64,000 nucleotides of DNA from UBA7803 sp040219135. GTDB lineage: Bacteria > Pseudomonadota > Gammaproteobacteria > Pseudomonadales > Azotimanducaceae. Positions 52,836 to 62,316 of the stretch are shown piece by piece; position 1 is the stretch's first letter; every line of letters starts with the position of its first letter. A program made the translations under genes and the position numbers. The notes beneath the pieces are model-generated. The model was not told where the DNA came from and did not search any database. It saw only the letters and a list, made by a program, of their open reading frames with translations. The stretch covers positions 372,001 to 436,000 of the forward strand of contig JAVJTA010000017.1 of the NCBI GenBank assembly GCA_040219135.1, in the 5' to 3' direction.

Positions 52836-54275
52836 TCAGGCGGCCACCGTGGCCCGCTCCTGGCGGACCCATCCGAGCATGACGAAGCCGAGCACCATCA
52901 GCACCGCGAGCGATGCGAAGCCGGCGCGCTGGGACTGAAACCAGGTGGTGGTGGCGGCGACCATCATCGGTGCCAGAAACGCGGTAACCGTGCCGGACAG
53001 GGCGAACAGGCCGAAGAACTGCGTGGCCATCTCCGGCGGCGCGATGCGCGCCATCAGGGTACGTGACGATGACAGACCGGTGACGAAGAACATGGCAAAC
53101 ACCTGATTCGTGCAGAAGTAGACGATTTCCGCCGTAGTGCGGAAATACGGAAATTCCCATACCGGTTCGGTGCTGACCGGGACCACGTAGAGCACCATGT
53201 CGGGCTGGATGGAGACCAGCACGATCAGAATGACGGAACTCATGCCGATGGCGATCTTCAAGGCGCCGAGGGAACCCACCCGGTCGTCGAGGATGCCGCC
53301 GACCCAGGCCCCGAGCATGGCCGAGGCGCTGGTACACAGGCCGAAGATCAGCAGCGTGGTGGAGCCCCAGCCGAAGGTGCCGGAAGCGTACACGCCGCCG
53401 AAGGTCATCACGCCGACCATGCCGTCGATGAACAGCATGCGCGAGAGCAGATAGATCGCGATATTGGCGTAGTGCTTGAGCTTGCGCAGCGTGTCGATGA
53501 CGTCGCGGATGCCCTGGCGCGCGGCCTGCACCATGGGTGTGCCGGAGCGCGCGCCATCGGGCGTGAACAGCAGCACCGGCAGGGTCAGCAGCAGCATCCA
53601 GACGCCGGCGATCGGGCCGACGATGCGATCGTGTTCGTGGCCGGCCTGATCGATGCCGAACAGCGGCTGCGCCGGCAGAAAACCCCAGTCGTTGGTGCCC
53701 GGCATGGCGAACGCGAACAGCACCACCAGCATCAGTGACAGGCCGCCGACGTTGCCGAGCGCGAAGGCGATACCGGACACGGTGCCGATGCGATCCACGG
53801 GGGCCACGCTCGGCAGCATGGCGTTGTGGAACACCTCGGAGATGGCGAAAGCGATGCTGATCACCAGCAGCAGGGCGAAGGCCAGAGGGATGCCGATGCC
53901 GCCGCCGCCGGGCAGCACGTACCAGAGCAGGCAGGCGCCGATGGACATCACCGTCACCGTGCCGGCGACCCAGGGCTTGCGGCGCCCGTTCTTGTCGGCG
54001 ATGGCGCCGAGGAACGGTGCGGTGAGCGCGAGCACCACGCCGGCGCTGGCGTTCAGGTAGCCGATCAGCGTCTGCCCGAGCACCGGATCCCCGACCACGG
54101 TGTTCGAGAAGTACGGGAAGAAGATGTAGATCACCACCATGATGTAGTAGGGATCCCGGGCCGCCTGCCCGAACGTCCAGCTGTAATAGCCGAGCGGCGA
54201 GGCGGCGGGGGTCCCGGCGAGGGAGACTGCGGCCTGGGTCAACGCGGTGCTGCCGTTGGGGCGTCTCCGGAGCAT
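52836..54275 (-). CDS. Major facilitator transporter, UMF1/Atg22-like group
   Basis: 479 residues from ATG 54275; GTG 54281 is possible. Twelve TM helices are expected. The segment GAIADKNGRRKPWVAGTV is the loop 2-3 signature, and GYYSWTFGQAARDPYYIMVVIYIFFPYFSN is the N-terminal pattern of the UMF1 group. The family is linked to efflux of amino acids or metabolites in fungi; bacterial roles are unknown. It is divergent from the DUF2855 gene and followed by the Crp/Fnr gene. Confidence 0.88.
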   Translation of the reverse strand: MLRRRPNGSTALTQAAVSLAGTPAASPLGYYSWTFGQAARDPYYIMVVIYIFFPYFSNTVVGDPVLGQTLIGYLNASAGVVLALTAPFLGAIADKNGRRKPWVAGTVTVMSIGACLLWYVLPGGGGIGIPLAFALLLVISIAFAISEVFHNAMLPSVAPVDRIGTVSGIAFALGNVGGLSLMLVVLFAFAMPGTNDWGFLPAQPLFGIDQAGHEHDRIVGPIAGVWMLLLTLPVLLFTPDGARSGTPMVQAARQGIRDVIDTLRKLKHYANIAIYLLSRMLFIDGMVGVMTFGGVYASGTFGWGSTTLLIFGLCTSASAMLGAWVGGILDDRVGSLGALKIAIGMSSVILIVLVSIQPDMVLYVVPVSTEPVWEFPYFRTTAEIVYFCTNQVFAMFFVTGLSSSRTLMARIAPPEMATQFFGLFALSGTVTAFLAPMMVAATTTWFQSQRAGFASLAVLMVLGFVMLGWVRQERATVAA

Positions 54276-54421
54276 ACCCACACGCGTCGCCGGATAGCCA
54301 GTGACGCCGGCAGACGTTGTCGAGCAATCCGGGTGCTCGCCTGGCCCGCTCCGGTTAGCATGGCCGTTCCCCGCCGCGATGACGGCGGCAACGATCGTGC
54401 CCAGATCCGAGGAGCAGTCCA

Positions 54422-55522
54422 ATGAGCGAGCAGAATTCCGTCTTCGAAGTGAAACGCCAGGCGCTGGATCAGACCCGGGTGGTCAGCGAGCCGGTCCCGG
54501 AACCCGTTCCGGGCGAAGCGCTGCTGCGCGTCGACGCGTTTGCCCTCACCGCCAACAACATCACCTACGCGGTGGCCGGCGACAGCATCGGCTACTGGCG
54601 CTTCTTTCCGCCACACGGTGGCGAAGCGGAAGGCTGGGGACGGATTCCGGTGTGGGGGTTCGGCGACGTGGTGCGCTCGGCCGCGGACGGCGTGGCGCCC
54701 GGCGATCGCTTCTACGGCTACTTCCCCATGGCCGGGTACCTGACCGTGAAACCCGAGCGGGCCGGCGAACGCGGCTTCAGCGACGGCGCCGCGCACCGGG
54801 CGGAACTGCCGCCGGTGTACAACAACTACACCCGCACCACCACGGATCCGGCGTACCGCGCGGATCAGGAAGCCATGATCATGCTGTTCCGGCCGCTGTT
54901 CACCACCAGCTTCTTCCTCGACGACTTTCTCGACGACAACGATTTCTTCGGCGCAGGTACGGTGGTGCTGTCCAGTGCCTCGAGCAAGACTGCGTTCGGT
55001 CTCGCCTGGCTGCTGCACCGCAACCGCCGTGACCGCGTCCGCGTGGTGGGGCTGACCTCGCCGGGCAACGTCGAGTTCGTCGAGTCCCTGGGCTGCTACG
55101 ACCAGGTGGTGACGTACGACGAGCTGACCAGTCTCGAACTCGCATCGAGCGTGTTCGTCGACATGGCGGGCAACGCCGAACTGCGCGGTGCGCTGCACCA
55201 CCACTACGGCGACGCGCTGAAATACAGCTGCTCGGTGGGTGCCACCCACTGGGAGGCGGCGAAGATCGGCGGCAATGACGTGCTCCCGGGGCCCCGCCCG
55301 ACCCTGTTCTTCGCCCCGTCACAGATTCAGAAGCGGGCGAAGGAATGGGGCGCGGACGGTCTGGCGAAGCGCACGGCGGCGGCCTGGGAACCGTTCGTCG
55401 CGGTGGCCGAGGGCTGGATGGACGTGCGCAGCGAGCGCGGTCCGGAAGCGGTGGCGAAGGTCTATCAGGCGGTGCTGCAGAACCGCGCGCGGCCGCGGGA
55501 CGGGTTCATTCTGGGGCTCTAG
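54422..55522 (+). CDS. DUF2855-family protein (MDR-like oxidoreductase fold)
   Basis: 366 residues, ATG after GAGGAG. It has a zinc-less medium-chain reductase-like layout: an N-terminal barrel region (EALLRVDAFALTANNITYAVAGDSIGYWRFFPP) and a nucleotide-binding half (FGAGTVVLSSASSKTAFGLAWLL, VRVVGLTSPGNVEFVESLGCYDQVVTYDEL, SSVFVDMAGNAELRGALHHHY). The family has no assigned reaction. It is followed after 24 bases by the LLM oxidoreductase gene, so both may act on one substrate. Confidence 0.85.
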   Translation: MSEQNSVFEVKRQALDQTRVVSEPVPEPVPGEALLRVDAFALTANNITYAVAGDSIGYWRFFPPHGGEAEGWGRIPVWGFGDVVRSAADGVAPGDRFYGYFPMAGYLTVKPERAGERGFSDGAAHRAELPPVYNNYTRTTTDPAYRADQEAMIMLFRPLFTTSFFLDDFLDDNDFFGAGTVVLSSASSKTAFGLAWLLHRNRRDRVRVVGLTSPGNVEFVESLGCYDQVVTYDELTSLELASSVFVDMAGNAELRGALHHHYGDALKYSCSVGATHWEAAKIGGNDVLPGPRPTLFFAPSQIQKRAKEWGADGLAKRTAAAWEPFVAVAEGWMDVRSERGPEAVAKVYQAVLQNRARPRDGFILGL

Positions 55523-55546
55523 GGAGTGGTGGAGGAGGCTTCGGCC

Positions 55547-56635
55547 ATGGACATCGGGGTCTGCGTCGCATCGCACATCAACGACGTGGACTACGTCGTG
55601 CGCGCCGAGGAACTGGGCTACTCCCACGCGTGGCTGGCCGACAGCCAGATGCTCTGGTCGGACTGCTACGCCACCCTGGCTCTGGCCGCGGACCGCACCT
55701 CGCGGATCCGTCTCGGTACCGGCGTGGCGGTCTCGGGAACCCGGCCGGCACCGGTCACCGCCGCGGCCATCGCCACCATCAACGCGCTGGCACCGGGGCG
55801 CACGTTTCTCGGCGTCGGCGCGGGCAACACGGCCATGCGCGTGATGGGCCAGCCGCCGCACCGGATCCGTGAGTTCGACCGCTACCTGACCACCCTGGCG
55901 CCGCTGCTGCGCGGCGAGGAAGCGCTCATGGGGCCGCTCACGAAAGGCGCCGACGGCGAGGCGCCGATCCGGCACATCATGCCGGACCGGGGCTTCGTCA
56001 ACTTCGCCGACCCGATCCCCCTCTACGTCTCCGGTTTCGGGCCGCGCTCCCTGGCGCTCGCCGGCAAACATGGCCACGGCGCCGTGCTGGCGCTGGCGGC
56101 GAACGCCGGGGTGATGGCGCAGATGCGTCACTGGATCGAGGAGGGCGCCGCCGCGGCGGGTCGAACCCTCGACCGCGCGAACTTCTACACCACGGCCCTT
56201 ACCACGATCGTCGTGCTCGACGACGGCGAGGCGGTGGACTCGGACCGGGTGAAAGCGGAGTGCGGCGCCATGGCCATGGCCGCCGTTCACTATGCCTACG
56301 ACCAGTGGCGCAACTTCGGGCACCAGCCGCCGGGCGCGTACCGGGAAATCTGGGGCGATTACCGCGCACTGATCGAGTCCTACCCCGCCGAGCGCCGCCA
56401 TCAGCGGATTCATGCCGGCCACAACTGCTGGGTGGAAGCGGAGGAGGAGCGCTTTCTCACCGCCGACGTGCTGCGCGCGGGCAGCATGATCGGCACCCGC
56501 GACGAACTGCTGACCCGGCTCGGCGCGCTGGCCGGTGCCGGCCTCGACCAGGTGATGATCCTGCCGAACTTCGACACCCGCTACGCGGTGCTCGAGCGCG
56601 TCGGGCGCGACCTGGTGGGGCAGGTGAGCGTCTGA
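55547..56635 (+). CDS. LLM-class flavin-dependent oxidoreductase
   Basis: 362 residues from ATG 55547 with GGAGGAGG 13 bases upstream. It is a luciferase-like barrel: MDIGVCVASHINDVDYVVRAEELGYSHAWLADSQ, RIRLGTGVAVSGTRPAPVTAAAIATINALAPGR, FLGVGAGNTAMRVMGQ and PLYVSGFGPRSLALAGKHGHG. Members use FMN or F420; the cofactor cannot be told here, although proteobacteria mostly use FMN. It follows DUF2855 and precedes rlmD with a 11-base gap. Confidence 0.9.
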   Translation: MDIGVCVASHINDVDYVVRAEELGYSHAWLADSQMLWSDCYATLALAADRTSRIRLGTGVAVSGTRPAPVTAAAIATINALAPGRTFLGVGAGNTAMRVMGQPPHRIREFDRYLTTLAPLLRGEEALMGPLTKGADGEAPIRHIMPDRGFVNFADPIPLYVSGFGPRSLALAGKHGHGAVLALAANAGVMAQMRHWIEEGAAAAGRTLDRANFYTTALTTIVVLDDGEAVDSDRVKAECGAMAMAAVHYAYDQWRNFGHQPPGAYREIWGDYRALIESYPAERRHQRIHAGHNCWVEAEEERFLTADVLRAGSMIGTRDELLTRLGALAGAGLDQVMILPNFDTRYAVLERVGRDLVGQVSV

Positions 56636-56646
56636 GCCCGCGCCCC

Positions 56647-58023
56647 TTGTCCGCGCCGAGCGTGCTGCGCATCGACATCGACGCCCAGAGCCACGACGGC
56701 CGGGGTGTGGGCCGGGTGAACGGCAAGGCGGCCTTCGTCGCTGGCGCGCTTGCGGGGGAAACCGTCGAGGCGGTGCTGCACAAGTCCCACCGGCGCCACG
56801 ACGAGTACCGGCTGCGCGCGGTGATCGTGGCGGCGGCGGAGAGAGTCGAAGCGCGCTGCCCGCTGGTGGGGCGCTGCGGCGGCTGTGATCTGCAGCATCA
56901 GAGCCCGGCCGCCCAGGTCGATCACAAGACCCGGGTGGTGCTCGATCTGCTGAAGCGTCAGGGCGGCATCGTCCCCGTCGAACTGGCGGAGCCGATCGTC
57001 TCGCCAGCGTTCGGCTACCGGCGCCGCGCGCGGCTGGCGGTGTCCACTGACCGTGGCGACGCCCGCGTCGGCGCCCGCGTCGGCGCCCGCGTCGGTACCC
57101 GCGTCGGCTTTCGTGAAGCGGCCGGCACCGGGGTGGTCGCCGTCGACCGCTGCGTGGTGCTGGCGCCACCGCTGGCGCCGTTGCCCGGGCGGCTGCAGGC
57201 GGCCGTGGCCGGGCTGAGGCGGCCCCGGGATGTCGGGCACATCGAGCTGGGGCTGTCCGAGTCCCGCGACGGCGCGATCCATCCGCTGATTCACGTGCAT
57301 GTTGCGGGGTCCCTCGACGCCGCAGACCGCGACCGGCTGATGACCGTCGCGCGCGAGGCGGCGACTTATCTCAGCATCGGTGGCCCTGGCGGCAGGCTCG
57401 ACGACGTCTATCGGCCGGTCGCCGAGGAACCCGGCTATCTGCTGCCGGAGTTCGACCTGCGGATCGGCTATCGCCCGGGTGACTTCCTGCAGGGCAACGG
57501 TGAGGTGAATCGACGCCTGGTCGGCCGCCTCGTCGACTGGCTCGGCGAGCCGAACGGTCGACGCCTGCTCGACGCCTTCGCCGGGGTTGGCAACTTCGCT
57601 CTGGCGCTGGCGCGCCGCGGCTTCCGGGTGCTCGCACTCGAGGGCGATGCCGCCATGGTCGACCGGGGCCGGGCCAACGCCGATGCCAACGGCCTCGACA
57701 CCGTGGAGTTCGCCCAGCGGAATCTCACAGCGCCGGCGCCGCTCGAGGGGGTGGGCCCGGTCGACGTGGCCCTGCTCGACCCGCCCCGCACCGGAGCGCT
57801 GGCGCTGGTGGAAGCGCTGGCGGCAAGGCCGGTGGCGACCGTCGCCTACGTGTCCTGCGCACCCGCCACCTTCGCGCGGGATGCCGCGGCGCTGGCGGCG
57901 GCGGGCTATCGGCTGCAACGACTGTGTCTGGTGGACATGTTTCCGCAGACCGGCCACATCGAAGTGCTGGCGGCATTCGGATTTTCGGGGCGCCCGCGAC
58001 GCCGCAGAAAACAGACTCGCTAG
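56647..58023 (+). CDS. rlmD: 23S rRNA (uracil(1939)-C5)-methyltransferase
   Basis: 458 residues from TTG 56647 (GTG 56662 is an alternative). An N-terminal TRAM domain (IDIDAQSHDGRGVGRVNGKAAFVAGALAGETVEA), iron-sulfur ligands CPLVGRCGGCDLQH with the fourth Cys in DRCVVLAP, and a SAM methyltransferase domain with LLDAFAGVGNFALALA, LLDPPRTGA and catalytic YVSCAPATFARD. It methylates U1939 of 23S rRNA. Between residues 139 and 154 an ARVG unit is repeated four times from 12-bp tandem DNA repeats (57061-57108), an insertion not typical of RlmD. Confidence 0.93.
   Translation: MSAPSVLRIDIDAQSHDGRGVGRVNGKAAFVAGALAGETVEAVLHKSHRRHDEYRLRAVIVAAAERVEARCPLVGRCGGCDLQHQSPAAQVDHKTRVVLDLLKRQGGIVPVELAEPIVSPAFGYRRRARLAVSTDRGDARVGARVGARVGTRVGFREAAGTGVVAVDRCVVLAPPLAPLPGRLQAAVAGLRRPRDVGHIELGLSESRDGAIHPLIHVHVAGSLDAADRDRLMTVAREAATYLSIGGPGGRLDDVYRPVAEEPGYLLPEFDLRIGYRPGDFLQGNGEVNRRLVGRLVDWLGEPNGRRLLDAFAGVGNFALALARRGFRVLALEGDAAMVDRGRANADANGLDTVEFAQRNLTAPAPLEGVGPVDVALLDPPRTGALALVEALAARPVATVAYVSCAPATFARDAAALAAAGYRLQRLCLVDMFPQTGHIEVLAAFGFSGRPRRRRKQTR
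57061..57108 (+). repeat. 12-bp tandem repeat, four in-frame units in rlmD
   Basis: Four consecutive 12-bp units at 57061, 57073, 57085 and 57097. The first two are identical (GCCCGCGTCGGC), the third and fourth differ by one base or two. They encode ARVG-ARVG-ARVG-TRVG and keep the reading frame. Slipped-strand expansion is likely. Confidence 0.95.
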
Positions 58024-58117
58024 CGAAGCAGCGTCCGCGGAGCGCCTTCCCAAGCCTCCGCGGCTGTGTTATCTCAATCGGGTCGCAGAGAGCCCGTCGC
58101 AAACCAGGAGAAAGCCA

Positions 58118-59524
58118 ATGGCCGCCCCGTATCCCCGGCACCCCAATCTGATCGGTGGCTTTGCGCCGGTGCGCATGGAATGCGACGCACCGGACCTGGT
58201 GATCGAGGGTGAGATCCCCCGCGACCTCAACGGAACCTTCTTCCGCAACGGTCCCAATCCGCAGTTCGCGCCGCGCGGCGGCCACCACTGGTTCGCCGGC
58301 GACGGCATGGTGCACGCCTTTCGCATCGAGGATGGCCGGGTCGGTTACCGCAACCGCTACGCACGCACGCTGAAGTGGAAGCTCGAGCGCGAAGCCGGCC
58401 GCTCGCTGTTCGCGGCTTTCAATCCGGCGGAAGCGGATCCGTCGGTGATGGACATGGAGACCGACGGGCTGGCCAACACCAATATCGTCTGGCACGGCGG
58501 CCGGCTGCTGGCGCTGGAGGAGGCGCATGCGCCGTTCGAGATGGATCCGGATACGCTCGAGTCTCGCGGCGCCTGGCGCTTCGGCGACAAGCTGATCGGA
58601 CCGATGACGGCGCACCCGAAGATCGATCCGGAGACTGGGGAGATGCTGTTCTTCGGCTACAACGCCGACGGCAGCATCTCCGACGCCATGTCGTTTCACG
58701 TGGTGGACCGGGACGGCAAGCTGTTCCGCTCGGAAACCTTCCGCGCGCCCTATGCGGCGATGGTGCACGACTTCATGGTCACCCGGGACCACGTGATCTT
58801 CCCCATCATGCCGCTGACCGGCTCCATGGAGCGGGCCATGCGCGGCGCGCCCGTGTATGCCTGGGAGCCGGAACTCGGCACCCGCATCGGCATCATGCCG
58901 CGCAACGGCACGGTGGACGATCTGCGCTGGTTCGAGGGCGACCCGGCCTACGTGTTCCATCCGATGAACGCCCACAGTGACGGCGACACGGTGGTCTGCG
59001 ACGTCTGTGAGTTCGAGCAGGCGCCGCTGTTCCCCATGCCGGACGGAACGCCCGGCGACCCGGCCAGGGCGGTGCCGCGGCTGACCCGCTGGACCTTCGA
59101 TCTGTCGCGCAATTCCAGCGACTACCGGACCGAGCGCCTGCACGACGTCGCCTGTGAGTTCCCGCGCCTGGACGAGCGCCGAACGGGCCTCGACTACCGC
59201 TACGGCTTCATGGCCTGCGACACGGACCCGGAATTCAAGATCGGCGGCTTCAACGCCATCGCCCGGGTCGACCACCAGACCGGTGCGTTGGACGTGTACG
59301 ACGTAGGCGCCGGCTGCGCCACCAACGAGCCGATCTTCGTGCCGCGCTCGGACGACGCCGCGGAAGGCGTCGGCTACCTGCTCGCGAACATCTACGACGA
59401 CAACCGCAAGGCCAGCCACCTGGTGGTGCTGGACGCCGAAAACGTGGCGGACGGTCCGCTGGCGACGGCCTATCTGGATCACCGGGTGCCGTTCGGCTTC
59501 CACGGCAACTGGAAGCCGGCCTGA
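58118..59524 (+). CDS. Carotenoid oxygenase-family protein (RPE65/CCD type)
   Basis: 468 residues from ATG 58118 after CAGGAG. The four iron-binding His are H166 (MTAHPKI), H217 (MVHDFM), H281 (VFHPMNAHSDGD) and H462 (FGFHGNW). The N-terminal GTFFRNGPNPQFAPRGGHHWFAGDGMVHAFRIEDGR is typical of bacterial carotenoid or lignostilbene cleavage dioxygenases. The enzyme would oxidatively cleave a conjugated double bond in an apocarotenoid or stilbene. No carotenoid synthesis gene is near, so uptake and cleavage of external substrates is more likely. Confidence 0.93.
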   Translation: MAAPYPRHPNLIGGFAPVRMECDAPDLVIEGEIPRDLNGTFFRNGPNPQFAPRGGHHWFAGDGMVHAFRIEDGRVGYRNRYARTLKWKLEREAGRSLFAAFNPAEADPSVMDMETDGLANTNIVWHGGRLLALEEAHAPFEMDPDTLESRGAWRFGDKLIGPMTAHPKIDPETGEMLFFGYNADGSISDAMSFHVVDRDGKLFRSETFRAPYAAMVHDFMVTRDHVIFPIMPLTGSMERAMRGAPVYAWEPELGTRIGIMPRNGTVDDLRWFEGDPAYVFHPMNAHSDGDTVVCDVCEFEQAPLFPMPDGTPGDPARAVPRLTRWTFDLSRNSSDYRTERLHDVACEFPRLDERRTGLDYRYGFMACDTDPEFKIGGFNAIARVDHQTGALDVYDVGAGCATNEPIFVPRSDDAAEGVGYLLANIYDDNRKASHLVVLDAENVADGPLATAYLDHRVPFGFHGNWKPA

Positions 59525-59533
59525 GGTGCGGCC

Positions 59534-60976
59534 CTACAGGTCGGAGCGGATCGCCTCGCCGGGGTAGACGCCGTCCACCAGGGCGCCGTCGCGGACCACG
59601 AACGTGCCCTTGACGAGCACGTGCCGAATGCCCGCCGAGGTCTGCGCGGGCTCCGTGTAGGTGGCCCGGTCGATGATCGTGGCGGGATCGAACAGGGTGA
59701 GGTCCGCGTCCATGCCTTCCTGCACCCGGCCCTTGCGGCCCATGGCCGGTGCGAAGGCCTGCAGCCGCCGCGCCGGGTCCAGCGACATCTTGCGCAGCGC
59801 CAGCATCAGCGGCAGCACCTCGCGATCGCGGACGTAGTGGCCGAGCACCCGGGCGAAGGTGCCGGCGCTGCGCGGATGGGAGAAATCGCCGACGAAGGGC
59901 ACGCCGTCGCTGGCCACCATGACGTCCGGCTGGGCGACCAGCCAGCTGTTGGTCTCCTCGCGGCGGCCGTGGATGATCACCCAGCCACCCTGCCTGCGGT
60001 ATTTTTCGAAAGTCTCCGGAGTCAGCCGCTCGCCGGTTTCCGTCCACTGCAGCTGACTCAGATCGCCCTGGTAGTCCTCGAACAGGGCGCTCTCCAGGCG
60101 GGTCGATCCGGCGGTGTAGGGGTAGCTCTCGGTGCTGACGTCGAGACCCCGGGCCACCATGCCGCGGATCATCTGCATGGCCAGAGGCGCGGACTCGTCG
60201 AGGCTGGAATTCAGATGCACCACGTGCAGGGAGGCGCCGGTGGCGGCGGCGTCGGCCAGCACCTCCTGGAGCGGCGCGAGCAGGTCGCCGCCGAGCTGGC
60301 GGGCCTGACGGATGTGGGTGAACACCGGCACGCCGTGGCGCGCCGCCAGTTCGAACAGGGCCAGTATCTCCGCGTGGCTGGCGCCGGGCAGGTAGCTGAT
60401 GCCGGACCCGATGCCGAGGCCGCCCTCGCGCAGACCCGCGTCGAGCGCGTCGATCAGTTCGGCGATGCGCGCTTCGTCGAAGCGTGCGTTGGCGTAGTCG
60501 GTGCTGCCGGCCAGCTCGTCGCCGGCCCGGTACACCGGGTTGCCCACCTGCCGGCCGGTGGTCAGGTTGATGCGCGCGGCCAGATGGCCGGACGCCGCGC
60601 CGTAGTGGACCACCGACCGGCCCCGACGCGACTCGAGCCAGGCGCCTAGCGGCAGTACCCCCTGCTCCAACTCGAGGGCCGTGGTCACGCCGTCTGCGGC
60701 CTGGAAGCGGTTGCTGCGCTCGTCCTGACCGTGGGCGTGCAGGTCGATGAACCCCGGCGCGACCACCAGGCCGGCGGCATCCAGGTGTTCGGCGCCGTGC
60801 AGCGGTGCGTCGCTGAGGCGCACGATGATGCCGTCGCGGATGCCGACGTGGCGCAGCGCGTCGAGCCCCGTTTCCGGATCCATGACCCGGCCGTTGTCGA
60901 TCACCAGGTCGTAGCTCTGCGACCAGGCGGCTGCGGTCAGCGTGATCAGGCAGATGCCGGCGAGCGTCCGGATCAC
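59534..60976 (-). CDS. Exported amidohydrolase of the N-acyl-D-amino-acid deacylase type
   Basis: 480 residues with a signal peptide (1-20, MIRTLAGICLITLTAAAWSQ). Composite-barrel amidohydrolase: YDLVIDNGRVMDPETGLDALRHVGIRDG, metal ligands in FIDLHAHGQDERSN, TALELEQGV, HIRQA and HVVHLNSSLDES, the active-site region VASDGVPFVGDFSHPRSAGTFARVLGHYV and the C-terminal IRHVLVKGTFVVRDG. It probably hydrolyses an N-acyl bond in the periplasm; substrate unknown. Convergent with the carotenoid oxygenase gene. Confidence 0.9.
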   Translation of the reverse strand: MIRTLAGICLITLTAAAWSQSYDLVIDNGRVMDPETGLDALRHVGIRDGIIVRLSDAPLHGAEHLDAAGLVVAPGFIDLHAHGQDERSNRFQAADGVTTALELEQGVLPLGAWLESRRGRSVVHYGAASGHLAARINLTTGRQVGNPVYRAGDELAGSTDYANARFDEARIAELIDALDAGLREGGLGIGSGISYLPGASHAEILALFELAARHGVPVFTHIRQARQLGGDLLAPLQEVLADAAATGASLHVVHLNSSLDESAPLAMQMIRGMVARGLDVSTESYPYTAGSTRLESALFEDYQGDLSQLQWTETGERLTPETFEKYRRQGGWVIIHGRREETNSWLVAQPDVMVASDGVPFVGDFSHPRSAGTFARVLGHYVRDREVLPLMLALRKMSLDPARRLQAFAPAMGRKGRVQEGMDADLTLFDPATIIDRATYTEPAQTSAGIRHVLVKGTFVVRDGALVDGVYPGEAIRSDL

Positions 60977-61047
60977 GGTTCTCTCCCCTCCGTTACGAGG
61001 ACGAGTATGCCATCATGGCCGCTGCGAGATGCAGGGGAGAAGCGTCA

Positions 61048-62112
61048 ATGGCACCGATACCCAGGGGCGGCACTGTGGCGGTCACCGGCGCGGCCGGATT
61101 CATCGGCGGCTGGGTGGTGAAGCGGCTGCTCGATCGGGGTTACCGGGTGCGCGCCTGCGTGCGCGACCCGGAAGACCCGGACCGCACCGGTTTTCTCAAG
61201 AGTATGGGCGCCTATGCCTCGGGCCGGCTCGCCCTGTTCGGCGCCGATCTCAATGACGACGGCTGCTTCGACGACGTCTTTCCAGGCTGCCACGGCGTCT
61301 GTCACGTCTCCCACGTCAGCGACTACGACGACGTGGACTACGTACGTCGTGTCTGTGATCACATCATCGCCAGCGTCGACGGTTCCGATAGCGTCACCCG
61401 GGTGGTGGTGACCTCGAGCATTGCCGCGGTGATCTCCGAGGTGGATCTGCAGGAATTCGTGCGCCGCCCGGTGTTCTACGAGGACCGCTACCCGGACGAG
61501 ACCAACCCGAAGCGTACCCCGGCCAAAGGCCAGGGCTATTCCATCGGCAAGGTCATCGCCCAGCGCGCCTTCGCCGATGCCGCCGAACGATCGGGAAGCT
61601 GGGACGCCATTACCTGCTGTCCCGGCGACAACGTCGGGCCGATCCTGTCGGCGCACCAGAAGAACATGGGGCCGTGGCAGCACATCATCGAAGGCATGCT
61701 GCGCGGCCGCTACCCGCAGACGCCGGCCTACCGGCCGTGGATGACCGTGGACGTGCGCGACGACGCCGACTGCCACATCGCCCTGCTGGAGAGCCTGGAG
61801 GTGAAGAACGGCGAGCGCTTCATCGCCTGTTCCACCGAGCGTCGCAACGTCGAGGACGTGTGCGCCAGCATCGCCCGGCTGCTGCCGGAACTCGACCACG
61901 ACGCGCCGCAGGTCAGCGATCCGTTTCCCGAGCGCATTCAGGCGCGGGAAGCCGAGATGCGCGCGATCTGGGCGCAGACCGAGATGCGCAACGATCGTAT
62001 CCGCGCGGTCGGCGGTATCGAGTTCCGGCCGCTCGACGATTCGATCCGCGACTGCGTGGAGTCCCTGCTGGCGGTGGCCGGGGTGGAGTCCGTGCGGCGC
62101 GGCAGCGATTGA
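61048..62112 (+). CDS. NAD(P)-dependent SDR/epimerase, dihydroflavonol-reductase-like
   Basis: 354 residues from ATG 61048, with GGGGAGA upstream. Extended SDR with TVAVTGAAGFIGGWVVKRLLDRGYRVRACVRDPED (Rossmann) and VVVTSSIAAVISE, and a YSIGKVIAQRAF catalytic Y-x-x-x-K. Members reduce ketones of flavonoids, steroids (3-beta-HSD-like) or aldehydes. Substrate not determinable. It is divergent from the amidohydrolase gene. Confidence 0.88.
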   Translation: MAPIPRGGTVAVTGAAGFIGGWVVKRLLDRGYRVRACVRDPEDPDRTGFLKSMGAYASGRLALFGADLNDDGCFDDVFPGCHGVCHVSHVSDYDDVDYVRRVCDHIIASVDGSDSVTRVVVTSSIAAVISEVDLQEFVRRPVFYEDRYPDETNPKRTPAKGQGYSIGKVIAQRAFADAAERSGSWDAITCCPGDNVGPILSAHQKNMGPWQHIIEGMLRGRYPQTPAYRPWMTVDVRDDADCHIALLESLEVKNGERFIACSTERRNVEDVCASIARLLPELDHDAPQVSDPFPERIQAREAEMRAIWAQTEMRNDRIRAVGGIEFRPLDDSIRDCVESLLAVAGVESVRRGSD

Positions 62113-62316
62113 TTTCTGCACGCGGTATTCAATGTCAACTTCTCTGGTGTGTGGCTTCGACGTGAGGTACCTGTTGTCTTCACGTCGCTGACCGCCGTCC
62201 GATCGTCCGGCTGAGTCCGCGCAGGGAGACTGGCGCCGGTCCGGCGTGCCGCCGGCGGACAGCACCTGCTACCATCGCAGACTCTCAGTGGCGCCAATCG
62301 AGAAAAAGGGGAAACC

